Of a DNA stretch of 64,000 nucleotides, positions 11,254 through 22,868 are shown piece by piece. How positions within the stretch are numbered: the first letter of the stretch is position 1; each line of letters starts with the position of its first letter. The notes under the pieces are model-generated. The model did no database searches. It saw nothing but the letters and a program-made list of their open reading frames with translations, and was not told where the DNA came from. Origin of the DNA: Gonatopus flavifemur (Eukaryota; Arthropoda; Insecta; Hymenoptera; Dryinidae); the NCBI GenBank assembly GCA_018340375.1, contig JAFFJZ010000001.1:63604001-63668000 (forward strand). The letters are read 5' to 3'. The translations under genes were made by a program, and so were the position numbers.

Positions 11254-12712
11254 TGGAAAATCGGATGCAAATCGGACAATTTCTGACCAATCCCCAAGAT
11301 CCTAGTTCATGCGATAGCCACTTCAACTAGGAATAATTTGCAATTCTTTCCACTCCTACCGTCATTTTTTAGTGTCTTTTGTTGTTTAAATTGGTTTAAC
11401 AAAGAAAAAACTTGTTTAAATCTGAAAAAAAATTTTATGGTAATATTTAAGGTCTAATAAACATACTTCCAAATTTTCAAAACGATGTCTCAATGTTTTT
11501 TTATGAAAAAAAAATTTTCTTGAAGATCTTGACCAGGAAGACCCCTCAAAAGTATGAAAATTTATGAAACATGTCTAGTCTCGACTTCACTGACGATATG
11601 AATCTAATGTTTCTCACTCATTCGATTTTCTGGAGCCAAATATTAAACAAACTGGGATGGCCTCGAAGTGCCTTGATCATATCATCCAAAGATTCAAATC
11701 ATAATCTTAATTATAACATAAATTTTTCCTTTGCATCCAACCTGGACCAAACTGACTGAAAACTGTGGGACTGAAATTTCATAACGATTGAATTATACGA
11801 ACGGAAGGTACAAGCGTGCGTATATATAGAAATTTCGAGGAACAAATCTGTCCCTTGTTTCTTTTGTTTGTCCCCAAACAGATTGATGGAATACAAACTC
11901 ACGAAACCAAATTCACTTTTTTTTTGTGTGTGGAGCTCTGGAATGTGTTTTGGTGAATGAACTCTGACACGATACGAAGCTTTAAATGAACTCCGTGATT
12001 CCGGTTACAAGACTTTCTTTTGTCAAAGGAATAATGAAAAATCTTAAGCTTAAAATCTGGCTGTCGAAATTTCAGTCTCAGTCTAAAAATTCATAATCTC
12101 ATTTGGATGCAACATTATAAGTTCTACAAATCAATACGATCTCGGTCTCATCTCAAAAAAAAACATCACAAATACTCCACACGAGTTATCCCCTGGTCAA
12201 TGGCAACCTTTTCATCGTATGTTTCAAATGTATGCTATCAGGTATAATCTTAGGCGTTTTTAGAGGAAATCAAAACCAAAGTGGAGAGATAATGAATCGA
12301 ATACTAATGTGTGAATGAAAGATCAAATAGAAATAGATGAAGTGATAATAGTGAAAAGTAACTCAAACTCCTTTGAGAGCTTTTTGAAAAAAGTGTGAGA
12401 AGATTGAACGGAATTTGAAACACAGTTCGACAGATCGCGAACAAGAATTACAGATCTCTGTTACATATAATTTTATTGGATCCCGCCAGATTGTTATAAA
12501 ATTCATATATAAGCTATATTGAGTTGTATGAGTATACATAATATATGGCAATTTTGAAAATTTTGCCACATGGGTTTCCCTATAAATCTAGATTGAATGT
12601 TTTCATGAAATTTCATTGAATTTTCTTCAATCTGATTCCATTGGGCAAGTAACAAATTTTTGTAAAAGTTGATTGTCAGTACTCAAACAATTATATAACC
12701 AATGAAATTTAA
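11254..12712. other. No supported gene
   Basis: AT-rich sequence without coding signals. A dispersed motif (TTTCATAACGATTGAATTAT near 11778) resembles one inside the hAT-like element at 8629. Confidence 0.4.
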
Positions 12713-13528
12713 GGGATTATATCTGTTTGAAATTTTTTCCTTCCCCAGTTTTTTTTATTGCCTTAAATGATGTAAAAACATCTCAAGAATGATATCAAAC
12801 AACATTTATTGATGAAAACATTTTTTGAAAACTCCTAAAACATGAATTTTTGAAGCAACTCTGGGCGGTTCGAAACGACAAATTCTGACTCCCTCAATCA
12901 TGTAAGGATTTTGAATGTTACCAAAAATCGCTAAATCGTCCAAGAAAGAGCTGGAGAAGAGTTATTTGAACTTGAAACGGCAGTTATATGGTGCTGGGAT
13001 TGCAGACTAGAGGTAAAAAATCAGCAAGCCTCTTTTTTAGGAATTTCTTATCGTAAACTCTTTCTCGAACTTCAAACGCGTTTTTCTCGAAACCACTTTT
13101 TCAAAATCGGCCGACATCAGAACTCGAGTAATTTTTATACGATTGACTTGAAAATTTAACTATAGTTTTTCGAATGGATTATCCATCAAAGTACATAGGA
13201 TTTCCACGATTGATGAACATTTACGATTTTTATAAACAAATTTCTTCCTCCAAATTGATGCCAAAATTGCAAAAATCAATATTTCTCAATGATCGACGTG
13301 CGAGACTTCTGATGTCGGCCGTGGAGCGCCTTCGAAAAATACGCTTCTTTTTTATATACAACTGAGCCGCCATTTTGTCCTCAATATTAAAATACGACAT
13401 TGTTTTTTCTAACCTCAAGATGTGTATAATAAATCCTCGAAACCTTATATTGATCGTTTCATTTGCAGAGTCACAAAAAATTCACAGAAAACCCTCTTAT
13501 TCTTTTGGCTGCAAACAGATATAACCCC
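12713..13528. mobile_element. 816-bp foldback flanked by TTAA (Kolobok-like ends)
   Basis: The left end GGGATTATATCTGTTTG is the inverse of the right end CAAACAGATATAACCCC with one change. TTAA stands directly outside both ends (12709-12712 and 13529-13532). TTAA targets with termini starting in GGG fit the Kolobok superfamily better than piggyBac, whose ends start with CC. No transposase is seen. The internal TTTTTCTCGAAACC motif is shared with 1930-1960. Confidence 0.65.
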
Positions 13529-14229
13529 TTAAAGTTGATTACTCATTGCAGCTAGCACAAATAATCAATTTCAGTTCATGAAGATCTCGTGAATATGCGA
13601 ATAACAATGAATTCAATATAAAATCGTATTGAATGCCTGGAGAATTTTGTTATGAAGTCTCTATATGAGCTATTTCTGAACATTAAGTTTTTCATCAGAA
13701 ATTTATTTAAAATTGAAAATATTCATGATGAATAAATTTTAATCAGCTTATCGGGAGCTGTTTGCGGGGACTGTTATTGGAAATCAAACGCGCAGATCCG
13801 CCTCCTGAAATCAGTAGATAACGCTACGAGAGCCTTTTAGTCTCGTTTTCTTTCCATTGAGAGGGTAGCGGTATCTAGCGCGAACAAATAATACTGCGTT
13901 GTAACAACTTGATTCAAGAATTAAAGGATAACAGTTGTGAAGTGAATGATTCGTATGATATAGGGATAACTGAGTAAATTCCTTCATCATCGATAGAGAA
14001 CACGTGATGCTGGAACTCATACAAATTAGAACTTTCACATTTGCTACATTTTTATTATTATCTTTTTATGAGAAATTACTGTAATATTGTTAGATCAAGT
14101 CGACTATGTAAGATTTTTATCAAAGTAATATATATAATGATTCGTACACAAATTATTCTATAGAATTTCATACTTTAAACGATAGTTTATTGATAACATA
14201 CGAGTTTGATTGAAGATATATTATTATCA

Positions 14230-14456
14230 CACTCACAGAAAGGATTCCTTGAAATGGGAAAATTTGTCTTGTCGCTGGGAAAAAACTCATTTTTTTCTTG
14301 TGCCTAGAAAATTTTACTTGAATCAAGAAAAATTCGTTTTGATTTCAAAAGAAATTGTCCTAATTCAAGTAAAATTTTCCAGGCTCAAGAAAAAAATGAA
14401 TTTTGTCTCAGTGACAAGACGAATCTTCTCATTTCAAGAAACCCTTTCTGTGAGTG
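14230..14456. mobile_element. 227-bp palindromic MITE (CACTCACAGAAAGG ends)
   Basis: CACTCACAGAAAGGATTCCT at the left pairs with the right arm AAACCCTTTCTGTGAGTG. The arms continue inward with AAAATTTTACTTGAATCAAG against its inverse. TA follows the right end and CA precedes the left, so the duplication is imperfect or mutated. Confidence 0.7.
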
Positions 14457-17400
14457 TAGTAATATATTATCGTAGAAACTGCTAACTTTATATATTAAGC
14501 TTCTCCAGACCAAAATTCTTTTGCTAATTTTTGAAGAGACGAATTTTTGAAAATAATCAAGGATATAGATTCAGTAAAATTTATAGAAGGAATGCGATAA
14601 ATTTCACATGTTTCGTATAATATTTGTACATGAATAATTGGCAACGAATTCCGACAACTTTGTGAAGATTTTTTTTTCAATTTTGATTTTGTATGAATGA
14701 AAGTTATTCAAATTGTACTCTGCGATAAGGTGAGGAAGAGTCTGTTTATACTATGAGTATAAGAGTCCCAAGTGAAAATAATTGAAAGTACAATACTTCT
14801 TACTGAGAAGTGAAAAAAGTATAACTTTGACAGACAGAAAATTCAATAATCTTGACAATTGAATCTGTTGAGATTCAGCAAGGCAAGTAAATGTGCATTC
14901 TCACCGCTGTATAGTTTTGTAAAGTCTTCAAACGTTTCAACAGTTTCTGTTTATGATTGTATCACTATATGAGTAGTTAGAATTTTATTATTTTCATATA
15001 AATTTTACAAAAATAATTACATAATGATGATGCCTTATACTTATTATCTTGTTATTTTATAATTATAATGAAACGCGATACTATATGGCTCAGTACGGTG
15101 AATCAAAAAAGTATCTTCCAACGTGGATATACTTGTATATAAATATATAAACGTTACATCAAAATCTCAGAAGAAAATACGTTCTCATTCCCAGTAAAAA
15201 AATAAATCTGAGAATTCAAAAAATGTGATTGTGAATTTTCACAGCTACTTTCTTCTGAATTTTCAAATAAATTGAAGTAAACTTTGAAAAACTACGAGTA
15301 GGTTGTTATTGAAGTGGCTGTGAAGAATTATGGTCATATGTTCTCAATTTCTGGGAGAAATTTGTGCCACAGCGTTGGAGGTCAAAGTTCTCAAACAAGA
15401 CCACACAATTCTCATATGAGATTCTGTTTGAAGAGATAGTTTTTGATCTACTGTACAATTGTTACTGTAAAATAAAAAAATATGTTGTTTATTTGATTGA
15501 ATACATGTGTAATATCCATAAACACAATAAAAATTTATTGAATAACTAAGAATGGACGATACTTTACATTAACGATACTTTCCTATAGTAAAAATATACA
15601 AGAAGAAAGAATTTTTATATAATCTTGATTGAAAATTTATATATTTTCTCACCAAAGTATCGATACTGTGAATATCACCCATTCCTATCAATAATACATA
15701 CTGAGCATATAAAAATATATATGGTAAGATTTGATTCGGCTTGTTTTGATACTCCGTTCGAAAATACCCATCCAAATTCTTCAAAACATTCATTATGCTA
15801 TCTAAAAGATATCAAAAAGTTATCTGATGCATTATGTTCAGAAATCTTCCAGAGTACATAATGTCTGCTCGAAATGTTGAGGGGAAAAATATTCCCTGGG
15901 GCGAGAAGTACCGTATAACGCTGAGATCAAACAAATTCAATGTCATTCTATTCAATGTAAATTGAACCATCAATTACTGCTCAACGCATAAATTTAATTT
16001 AATATATAGAAATTTATCAGAGATTTTTAACGCTACTCTCAATCTTCGAAAATCTAAACATGCGTTGCCAGAGATTCTGATAGCCAAAGATCTTATTGAG
16101 GTAAAGGGTATTAGAAAGAAATTAAAATAAAAATAACAGATTCAAGCAAATCCCGCACTTAATTCTGGAATAGAATAAAATAGTTTCTTCGGAGGGAGGT
16201 TTGGTCAATGGTTCTTCTTCAATTACATTGAATTGTATTCCACCATTCGCATCGTTTCTTCTCTTCGCTGTAAGCTGTTCCTACAGGACATAAGGAGGAC
16301 GTCAAGGACCAGCCGGAACATTCATGGAAAACCTTGAACGAGAATAAACATCCAGTTAATCACTGAATTCATTCAAAACTCAACCAACGGACGATTGAGA
16401 TATCTTACAATTCGTGAATTTTTATCTCATAATCATTCTTTTATTACATCTTCAATCAATTTCATGATTCGAGTGAAAGGGTTACATAAAAATCACTTCA
16501 AACCTCAATGAAATTCTCCGCAAAAATGATTTTGTACACAGTGCATGAATTAATCGAATCGAACATGAATGTAATTTCGCTCACATCGGAAGTATCATTG
16601 AATTAACATGTTGAATCGAGTGCATCTAAGATCTTAACACGATGTTCGATAAAACCACATGAATAATATTTTCTTCGATTCATCAACCGGGTCGAGAATC
16701 AATTAATTAAAACCTCAATTGTAGCATAATTCATTGACTTTATAATTCCTTCCGTATGAGGGAAAGATTCATACCCGAGTGTATACATCGCCTTTCCTCT
16801 TGCAACTCGTATAATTAAGTTTCGTAAATTTCTCATTATTTCACGTCATGATATCACTTTGCATTCGAAGAAAGTCATTAACGCGCATAACTTATGATCG
16901 CAATGACAAAACGAAACATAATTCAAATAGATAAACCAGTTTCTCTTAGGGTTGCAAATATCGAAGAGAAAGTTAATGAAAGCGTTCAAACATCTCCGAT
17001 CATCCAATATTTACTTCCTCGTAATTTGAAGTATTCAGCCTCAATAACATCCTAGAAGATTACCCTGTTTATCATGGAGAAGTGAATAAACACCTTGCAA
17101 TAATTATGTACGAGTAAATTTCACGTTCACTTGGGAAAAGAAGTGTAAAAATGTACCTTGAAAAATTATGAATTACTTCAACCAGTTTTCTACGATGAAT
17201 TTCATGAAAAACATGATTTTGCAGCATTATCTTCTTCACGCAATAAACATTACGTATGCGGTTAGAGTAACGGTTAACGGAAATCGATTGAATCCTTTCA
17301 TCGTTACGTAGTTCCATTATATATGTGCGATATCTCTCCGCACTGTAAATTGTGAGAAATAAATAATGACTCATTATCGATTGCACTATCATCCCACGAG

Positions 17401-17935
17401 ATGAATTATCATTTGAGAAATTTGCAACCATGCGTTTGAGAGGCTTAGATGAGATATGACTTGGTTCATACGAACTTCATGCAAAATGTTAGGTGTGAAC
17501 CTCGTGAAATCTTCGAGGAAATTTAACTCTTAGGGTTTCTTTTATTATATGAGAGATCGAATATGAGAAGTCTAAATTGGATTTATGTGGATGGAGTTTG
17601 AATCTTTTATTGAAATGAATTTGGAATATAATGTTACTCAGTCTGACTTGAAATTTATAAGATTGTTTTAGACTCACTTATCTCTGATACTGGATACTGG
17701 TTAAACGTGTTCTGAGAAAATCAATGATATTGCCTTGGTAGCAAAAGTTTATTGAAACCCATCGATCAATGCAATTAAATCAAAACTTTCCAACGGTCCG
17801 TGACCATTCAAATTTATTGAATTCCTATTGAATCTCATTAATTCAACGATAGTTCCAACAAGTTTCAATGGGTTTGAACGGTTGTGAATGGTTATATTCA
17901 ATGTGGATGTTTCAATATTTTTGTATTGAATTACT
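14457..17935. other. No supported gene
   Basis: About 3.5 kb of AT-rich sequence. A 119-codon minus-strand frame at 17072-17431 shows no domain, signal peptide or repeat of any known family and I do not call it. No foldback elements were recognised. Confidence 0.4.
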
Positions 17936-17961
17936 TCATCATCGTCATGGAGTAATCAGTC

Positions 17962-20190
17962 TTATGACTGGTTTGATGAAATCCTCCAACCCTGTCTATT
18001 ATCCACTAAACGCTTCATTTCTACATATCTACGACAACCCTTATCTTGTATAATTTGCTTCATGTAACTCAATCTAGGTCTACCTTTGCGAGTTTTACCA
18101 TTCATTTTTCCTTCCAATATTATTTTCAATAAACTGTCGTGCCTTAATATGTGTCCTATCAGATTACTTCTTCTGTCCACGACATGTTTCAAAAGACTTC
18201 TTTTTTCATTTACCTTCTCGAGTACTTCTTCATTTTGCACTTTCTCTATCCACTTTATTCTAAGTATCCTTCTATAACACCACATTTCAAAAGCTTCGAG
18301 TCTTCGTTGGTCCGTTTTTCCAATTGTCCAAGTTTCGCAACCATATAATGCTGTGCTCCAAACGTAACTCTTCAAGAATTCCTTCTTGACTACTAAGCCA
18401 ATATTCTTCGAACATAGTAACTGTTTCTTTTGGTGGAAAGCCTGCTTTCCTTGTGCTACTCTTGCTCTTATATCTCTTTCGCTATTACCGTTTCCTAGAT
18501 ATTTAAATTCTTCCACTTGCTAAATTGTCTCTGCATCTATTTTGATTTCCGCTCTTCTTGATGCTTCCGCTGTTGTACAAATCATGAATTTTGTTGTGTC
18601 CTTATTTGTATTCATACAATACTTCTCTGGTAATATTGTTTCCATAGTGATGAGAATATTTTCTAACTCAGCATCACTCGTAGCTAATATAGCTATGTCA
18701 TCCGGATATTTCAACATGCTTAAATTTTCTCCCTGAATCTGTAATTTCAATTGCACTTGCTCCTTCACTCCGTTCATCGCTTCTTCTATATACAAATTGA
18801 AAATCAATGGCGATAGTGAGCATCCTTGTCCCACCCCTCTTTTGATTTGTGCTTCTCCTTTTTGACTCTCTATTTCTATTATTACGGTTGGATTCTTATA
18901 TAATTCATATATTATTCTCCTATCCTTAAAATTAATTACTACCTTTCTCAAAATCGCGAACATTTTTTCCCAAACAACATCATCGAACGCTTTTTGTATA
19001 TCTACAAAACCTATATACACAGACTTTTTCAACTCTAGTCTTTTCTCTACTACTGTTCTGAGTGCTAAAATTATTTCTCGCGTTCCCGTATTTTTCCTAA
19101 AACCGAACTGATCTTCCGCTAATCTACTCTCTATTTTATTTTCTATCCTCCTGTATATAATTTTTGTCAGTATTTTCGAGGCATGTGAAATTAAGCTAAT
19201 CGTTCTGTAGTTCTCACATTTGTCTGCTCCTTGTTTTTTCAGAATCGTGACAATTTTATTCTTTTAGAAATCTTTCAGTACTTCTCTATTTTCGTACATA
19301 TCTCTGACCAATTCGAACAGGGCGTCACGAGTTCTTTGACTGGAGGCTTTGATAAGGTCCACACTTATGCCATCTATTCCTGGCGCTTTATTATTTTTCA
19401 ATTCTTTTGAAGCCTTGTCGAATTCTGATCTCAAAATCGAATCTCCCAGCTCTATTTCATCGACATCTTCCTTTCTCTCTCAAAATCCTATATTATCGCT
19501 TCCTTCATACAGATCTTCTGAATGATTAATCCATTGTTCTATTCTTTCCTCCGTTCTTATCAATTGTCTCCCTAGAGAATTCTTAATCTCACTGCTTCTA
19601 GATTTCATTTGTCCAAAAAATCTCTTGACAATCCTATATCCCTCATCTATTTTCTCTAAATGTAATCTTACTTCTATATCCTGACATTTTTCTTCCAACC
19701 ATTGTTCTTTTTCTTTCCTCGATTCTCTTATTATTTTATTCCTCAGTGACTGATATGTCTGCTGGTCTTGTTCGCTACTCTTATTCTTGTATTCCCTCCT
19801 CTCATTAATTAAATCGAGAATTTCTTCCGTTATCCATGGTTTCTTAGGTTCTACTCCATCGTTCTTTAAAATTTCATCTGCACATTGTTCTATGTTCTCC
19901 TTCATATTTGTCCATCTACTCTCTATTTCCAAGTCTTTCTCTTGTCAATCCTCCAATTTTTTGCCCAACATCACTTTGAATGCCTCCTGTGTTTGTTCTT
20001 GTTTGAGATTCTTCAAATTCCATCTTTTTTGCATTTTCCTCTTCTTCTTCAGAGCTTTGAATTTCAGAGAACATTTCATCAGCAACATATTGTGATCACT
20101 ATCTTTATCCGCGCCTGGATAAGTTTTACAGTTTTCACTTGATTTCTGAATCTTTGTTTCACTAATATGTAATCAATTTGGTATCTTGCT
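17962..20190 (-). pseudogene. Endonuclease C-terminus and reverse transcriptase, broken
   Basis: One reading frame runs from IDYILVKQRFRN and the DSDHN endonuclease end through KAPGIDG, QFGFRKNTGT, FVDIQKAFDDV and GCSLSPLIFNLYIEEAMN to the C-terminal LEAFEMWCYRRILRI block, ending GWRISSNQS. These are the ordered motifs of a LINE reverse transcriptase. At least four in-frame stops interrupt it: after KKLED near 19947, after NIGF at 19479, after LKDF near 19266 and after AETI at 18519. I saw no frameshift. The catalytic box reads YPDD where YADD is expected. It is therefore inactive. Its neighbours are intronic or intergenic repeats. Confidence 0.85.
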
Positions 20191-20199
20191 GTATCTGAT

Positions 20200-21184
20200 G
20201 AAAAACAGTTATGGCCGTATTAAATTCAATTAAACCGGATAATATGCTGATTATCAGCAATGCATAACTTATAGGCAGCCATGTAGAGTTTGATGGATAA
20301 TTCGGTAAAAAATATCTGAAAATAAGATTAGAATTCTTTCATTTTCAGTGTCACAATTGTTTATACGTACACATATATATTTGCATATAATTAATGACAG
20401 TTTCAATTCAGTCAAATTATTTCAGGTTTTTTATTTATTATTCAAGGTGTCTAACAAATTCGGTAGCAGTTTGTAATATCACTTTCGTAAAAGCTTGTTA
20501 TTGGATTTTCCGCACTGTCAATGTATTTTTTATGTCGACACTTTCACTTCAACATTACAACACAAATTGGAATTAATTCAAACTTTCGGGGGTATTCACA
20601 TTTTCACTAATTCTCAGTTCCCGTGAAATGTTTTCCAAATTTATCTTCGACTCCACACTACACATACCATCAAATTATACTATTATGAAATTATTTATCA
20701 CATGCGTCGATCGAAACGGTACCGTGGCGAAGTGGTTAAACGCAAAGGACTAGGACAGGTTATTCCAGCAACAATGTGGGTTCGAATCTCCCGATGAGGG
20801 TTAAAGATGTTCAACCTTCAAAAACTACGATCATGATATAATTGAATAGTCAACAAGTGAAGTGAATAAATTCACACAACAGGGAACTTTCATTTTGCAT
20901 TCTCCGAATAAACACAAACAACTTCCTCATCGTCGATAGGTAACGCTATGTTGAGAAGAACAAAACAAAAAACAATGGACGAACCCATTTATCAGGAACA
21001 ATTCGCTTTGAATTTCAGTTCAAAATCAGTTTTAATTTCAGTTCAATAGGGATCAATGTAAGCTGTATTCTTGTTTGAGGTTGAGAAGGTTTTCCAGTAG
21101 CTGACTTCAAGTCTGATGAGTCTTCTTTCGGCTGCATCTTAAATTCAGCTTATATTTTAACTGAAATCAAGTTTTTCTTTTTAC
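20200..21184. other. Foreign sequence replacing the LINE endonuclease centre
   Basis: The endonuclease frame stops matching at about 21185 (after VIVQVYT) and resumes at about 20200 (YQIDYIL). Roughly 100 residues of the domain are missing and about 1 kb of AT-rich, non-LINE sequence stands in between. It includes the tRNA-like unit at 20719-20802. The right edge reads TTTTTACCGTG before TA, resembling other foldback termini here. Confidence 0.55.
20719..20802 (+). mobile_element. tRNA-like unit, probable SINE head or tRNA pseudogene
   Basis: TGGCGAAGTGG is a good polymerase III A box and GGGTTCGAATCTC a good B box, about 45 bp apart as in a tRNA with a long variable arm. The overall look is Ser-tRNA-like. 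The acceptor stem does not pair and no clear anticodon arm could be drawn. I therefore call it tRNA-derived rather than a functional tRNA. Confidence 0.5.
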
Positions 21185-21480
21185 CGTGTATACTTGAACT
21201 ATAACAGTGTCTACCGGTTTTGTTCTAACTCTGACCATCATTAGGCGTTCGCTATGTTGCAAATAATTTCCTATCCTATTTCCTACCCCTTTTATGCATT
21301 ATGAGTTATTCTATAATCCCTACTCCAGAAATCCCCTTCTTGCGGCCATCTCATTTCGCTAATTCCCATCACATCGATAATCAACCTATTCATTTCTGAC
21401 TTCAAATTTTCTAGTTTCCCTGTTTGTCTCAGTGATCTAACATTCCACGCTCCAACTCGAGGAATGTTCTCTTTCTTCCC
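21185..21480 (-). pseudogene. LINE endonuclease N-terminal fragment
   Basis: The minus strand reads [20 protein letters not shown], then MGISEMRW, then a damaged linker with two stops (after THNA and KG near 21300), then SERLMMVRVRTKPVDTVIVQVYT. WNVRSL, ISEMRW and the IQVY-type strand are the opening motifs of apurinic-like endonucleases of LINEs. Together with 17962-20190 it is the same element split by foreign DNA. Confidence 0.75.
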
Positions 21481-21960
21481 TATCTTCTTTGGTTTTCTAT
21501 CTTGTTTGATGAAGCTCTCTCGAGCAGCCTCACCCGGAGATCCGAACGGGAGGCTATTTTACCTCCAGAATATTTTACTCGAGAGAACACAATCATGTCG
21601 TTGTTTTTTTTTTCAATGAATTGTAATTCAAAAATTCTAGGTTTGAAAAAAGATTTCATTTCCTCGGGAATATTGAAAGATGTCAAGGAAAGTAGTTTCC
21701 CTTTGCTTTCTCTGCGTTTTTGCCGATGTTCCTGGTGTTGGGATGATTTAGTTTCTCTCAGTTTGTATTGTCCCTCTCGAGTAGTTTATTCCACCCGAAG
21801 AAGAGACTCAAATCTGAGATACCCATCCTCCCCACCACGCAAATGCAGCAGATACCACCAAGGATGGATAAAAAGGATATCAAGGACAGGTATCAAGAAT
21901 ATCCCCCCGGAAGACCCGCAATCATCCTACGGGGAGGTGAATTACTTCATTCCATAATTA
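21481..21960 (-). other. 5' leader of the LINE
   Basis: Sequence upstream of the endonuclease includes an inverted pair (GGAGGCTATTTTACCTCC near 21550) and a relatively GC-rich block at 21780-21940. Its position and composition suggest the LINE 5' region. The upstream limit is uncertain, and the frame reads with no stable protein. Confidence 0.4.
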
Positions 21961-22601
21961 TTCCTAGTTTTGTATCACTCTTATCGCAATATTGACAACA
22001 CAAGTCGTCTAACGTAATTGCCTTTAGCAAAATTTCCGCCATCTTTTCCTCGCGTTCTCCACATTCGGAGAGGACCACAGAAAAGGAGTTTGGAAATTTT
22101 TCAAACACGATATAACCATGAAACAAAATTTCTGAACTCTGATAACAAAATAATCCTGATTCTCAGAACGCACGGGATACACGGGATACGCAGAGTCGAT
22201 GAAAATCGTGACTCGTTTGTTACGATCCAACCAACGCCGAAGACATGTATTCTACGGTGGAATCAATGATTTCTCGAATCACGATATTTCGTAAGGAAGA
22301 TCGGAATTGAAACGTACGTAGCAGGAGGTTCATTAAGAAGGTCATAACATAAAAAGAAGTCCGATCTAGATATCTCTCCATGTGGATGACGTTGAGAAAA
22401 AAAGACCATCCAGGTGGAGCGCATCGATAGGTTGCGTAATTGTGATTCAATCGACGAATCGATGGATCAATAGAGAACGCGCGCGTGTGTCTGATTACCG
22501 ATTTCACAATGAAATAAATAGATACGTTCGAAACGTCCGATTGCGACTTTGATATGTACCGTTTTATGCTCTTCTCTTCGAATCACGAATTTTGTACGAA
22601 C

Positions 22602-22868
22602 CTGGCATTTCGTTCCAACGTCCGCAAAAGTCCCTTTTCTACCATCGCAGGAGAAATTAGTTTTAGGGAGTTTCGTGAGGTTTGGATATCTGGGATCTTT
22701 CGTGCTCACGATCTGCGATGGAGGTAGAGAATTTTTCACGTAATATTTCGATGGAGGTTTTTCATCTTCTCTCCCCGTTCCCTGTCGTTTATCCTCAAAT
22801 TCCGTGTTCAGGTGCCTTTGCGAACGACCACGAAAATCATTGAGAAATCCTGGATAATCGGTGATGAT
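22602..22868 (-). CDS. Exon 4 of the chitin-binding gene: start of CBM14 domain
   Basis: The exon opens IITDYPGFLNDFRGRSQRHL after an acceptor ctgatcag and ends DVGTKCQ at donor CAG|gttcgt. The last 18 residues carry Cys1 and Cys2 of a type-2 chitin-binding domain. A split directly after Cys2-Gln, with the aromatic and Cys3 in the next exon, makes sense of the abrupt end. Everything before is a basic, polar linker. Confidence 0.75.

Larger units (their letters stand above)
17936..21960 (-). mobile_element. Decayed RTE-like non-LTR retrotransposon
   Basis: On the minus strand the order is 5' leader (about 21500-21960), endonuclease start (21480-21185), a gap filled by unrelated sequence (about 21184-20200), endonuclease end (20200-20080), reverse transcriptase and C-terminal region (to 17962), then a short tail ending in GATGATGA near 17936. 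The short 3' tail with a GATGAT repeat, a single endonuclease-RT frame and the conserved LEAFEMWCYRRILRI block suggest the RTE/BovB-like group. It lies downstream of the visible exons of the chitin-binding gene and may be in one of its introns. Confidence 0.75.

Noticed and set aside
17072..17431. 119-codon minus-strand frame
   Set aside because: Starts at ATG but has no domain, signal peptide, splice context or base-composition change compared with its surroundings.
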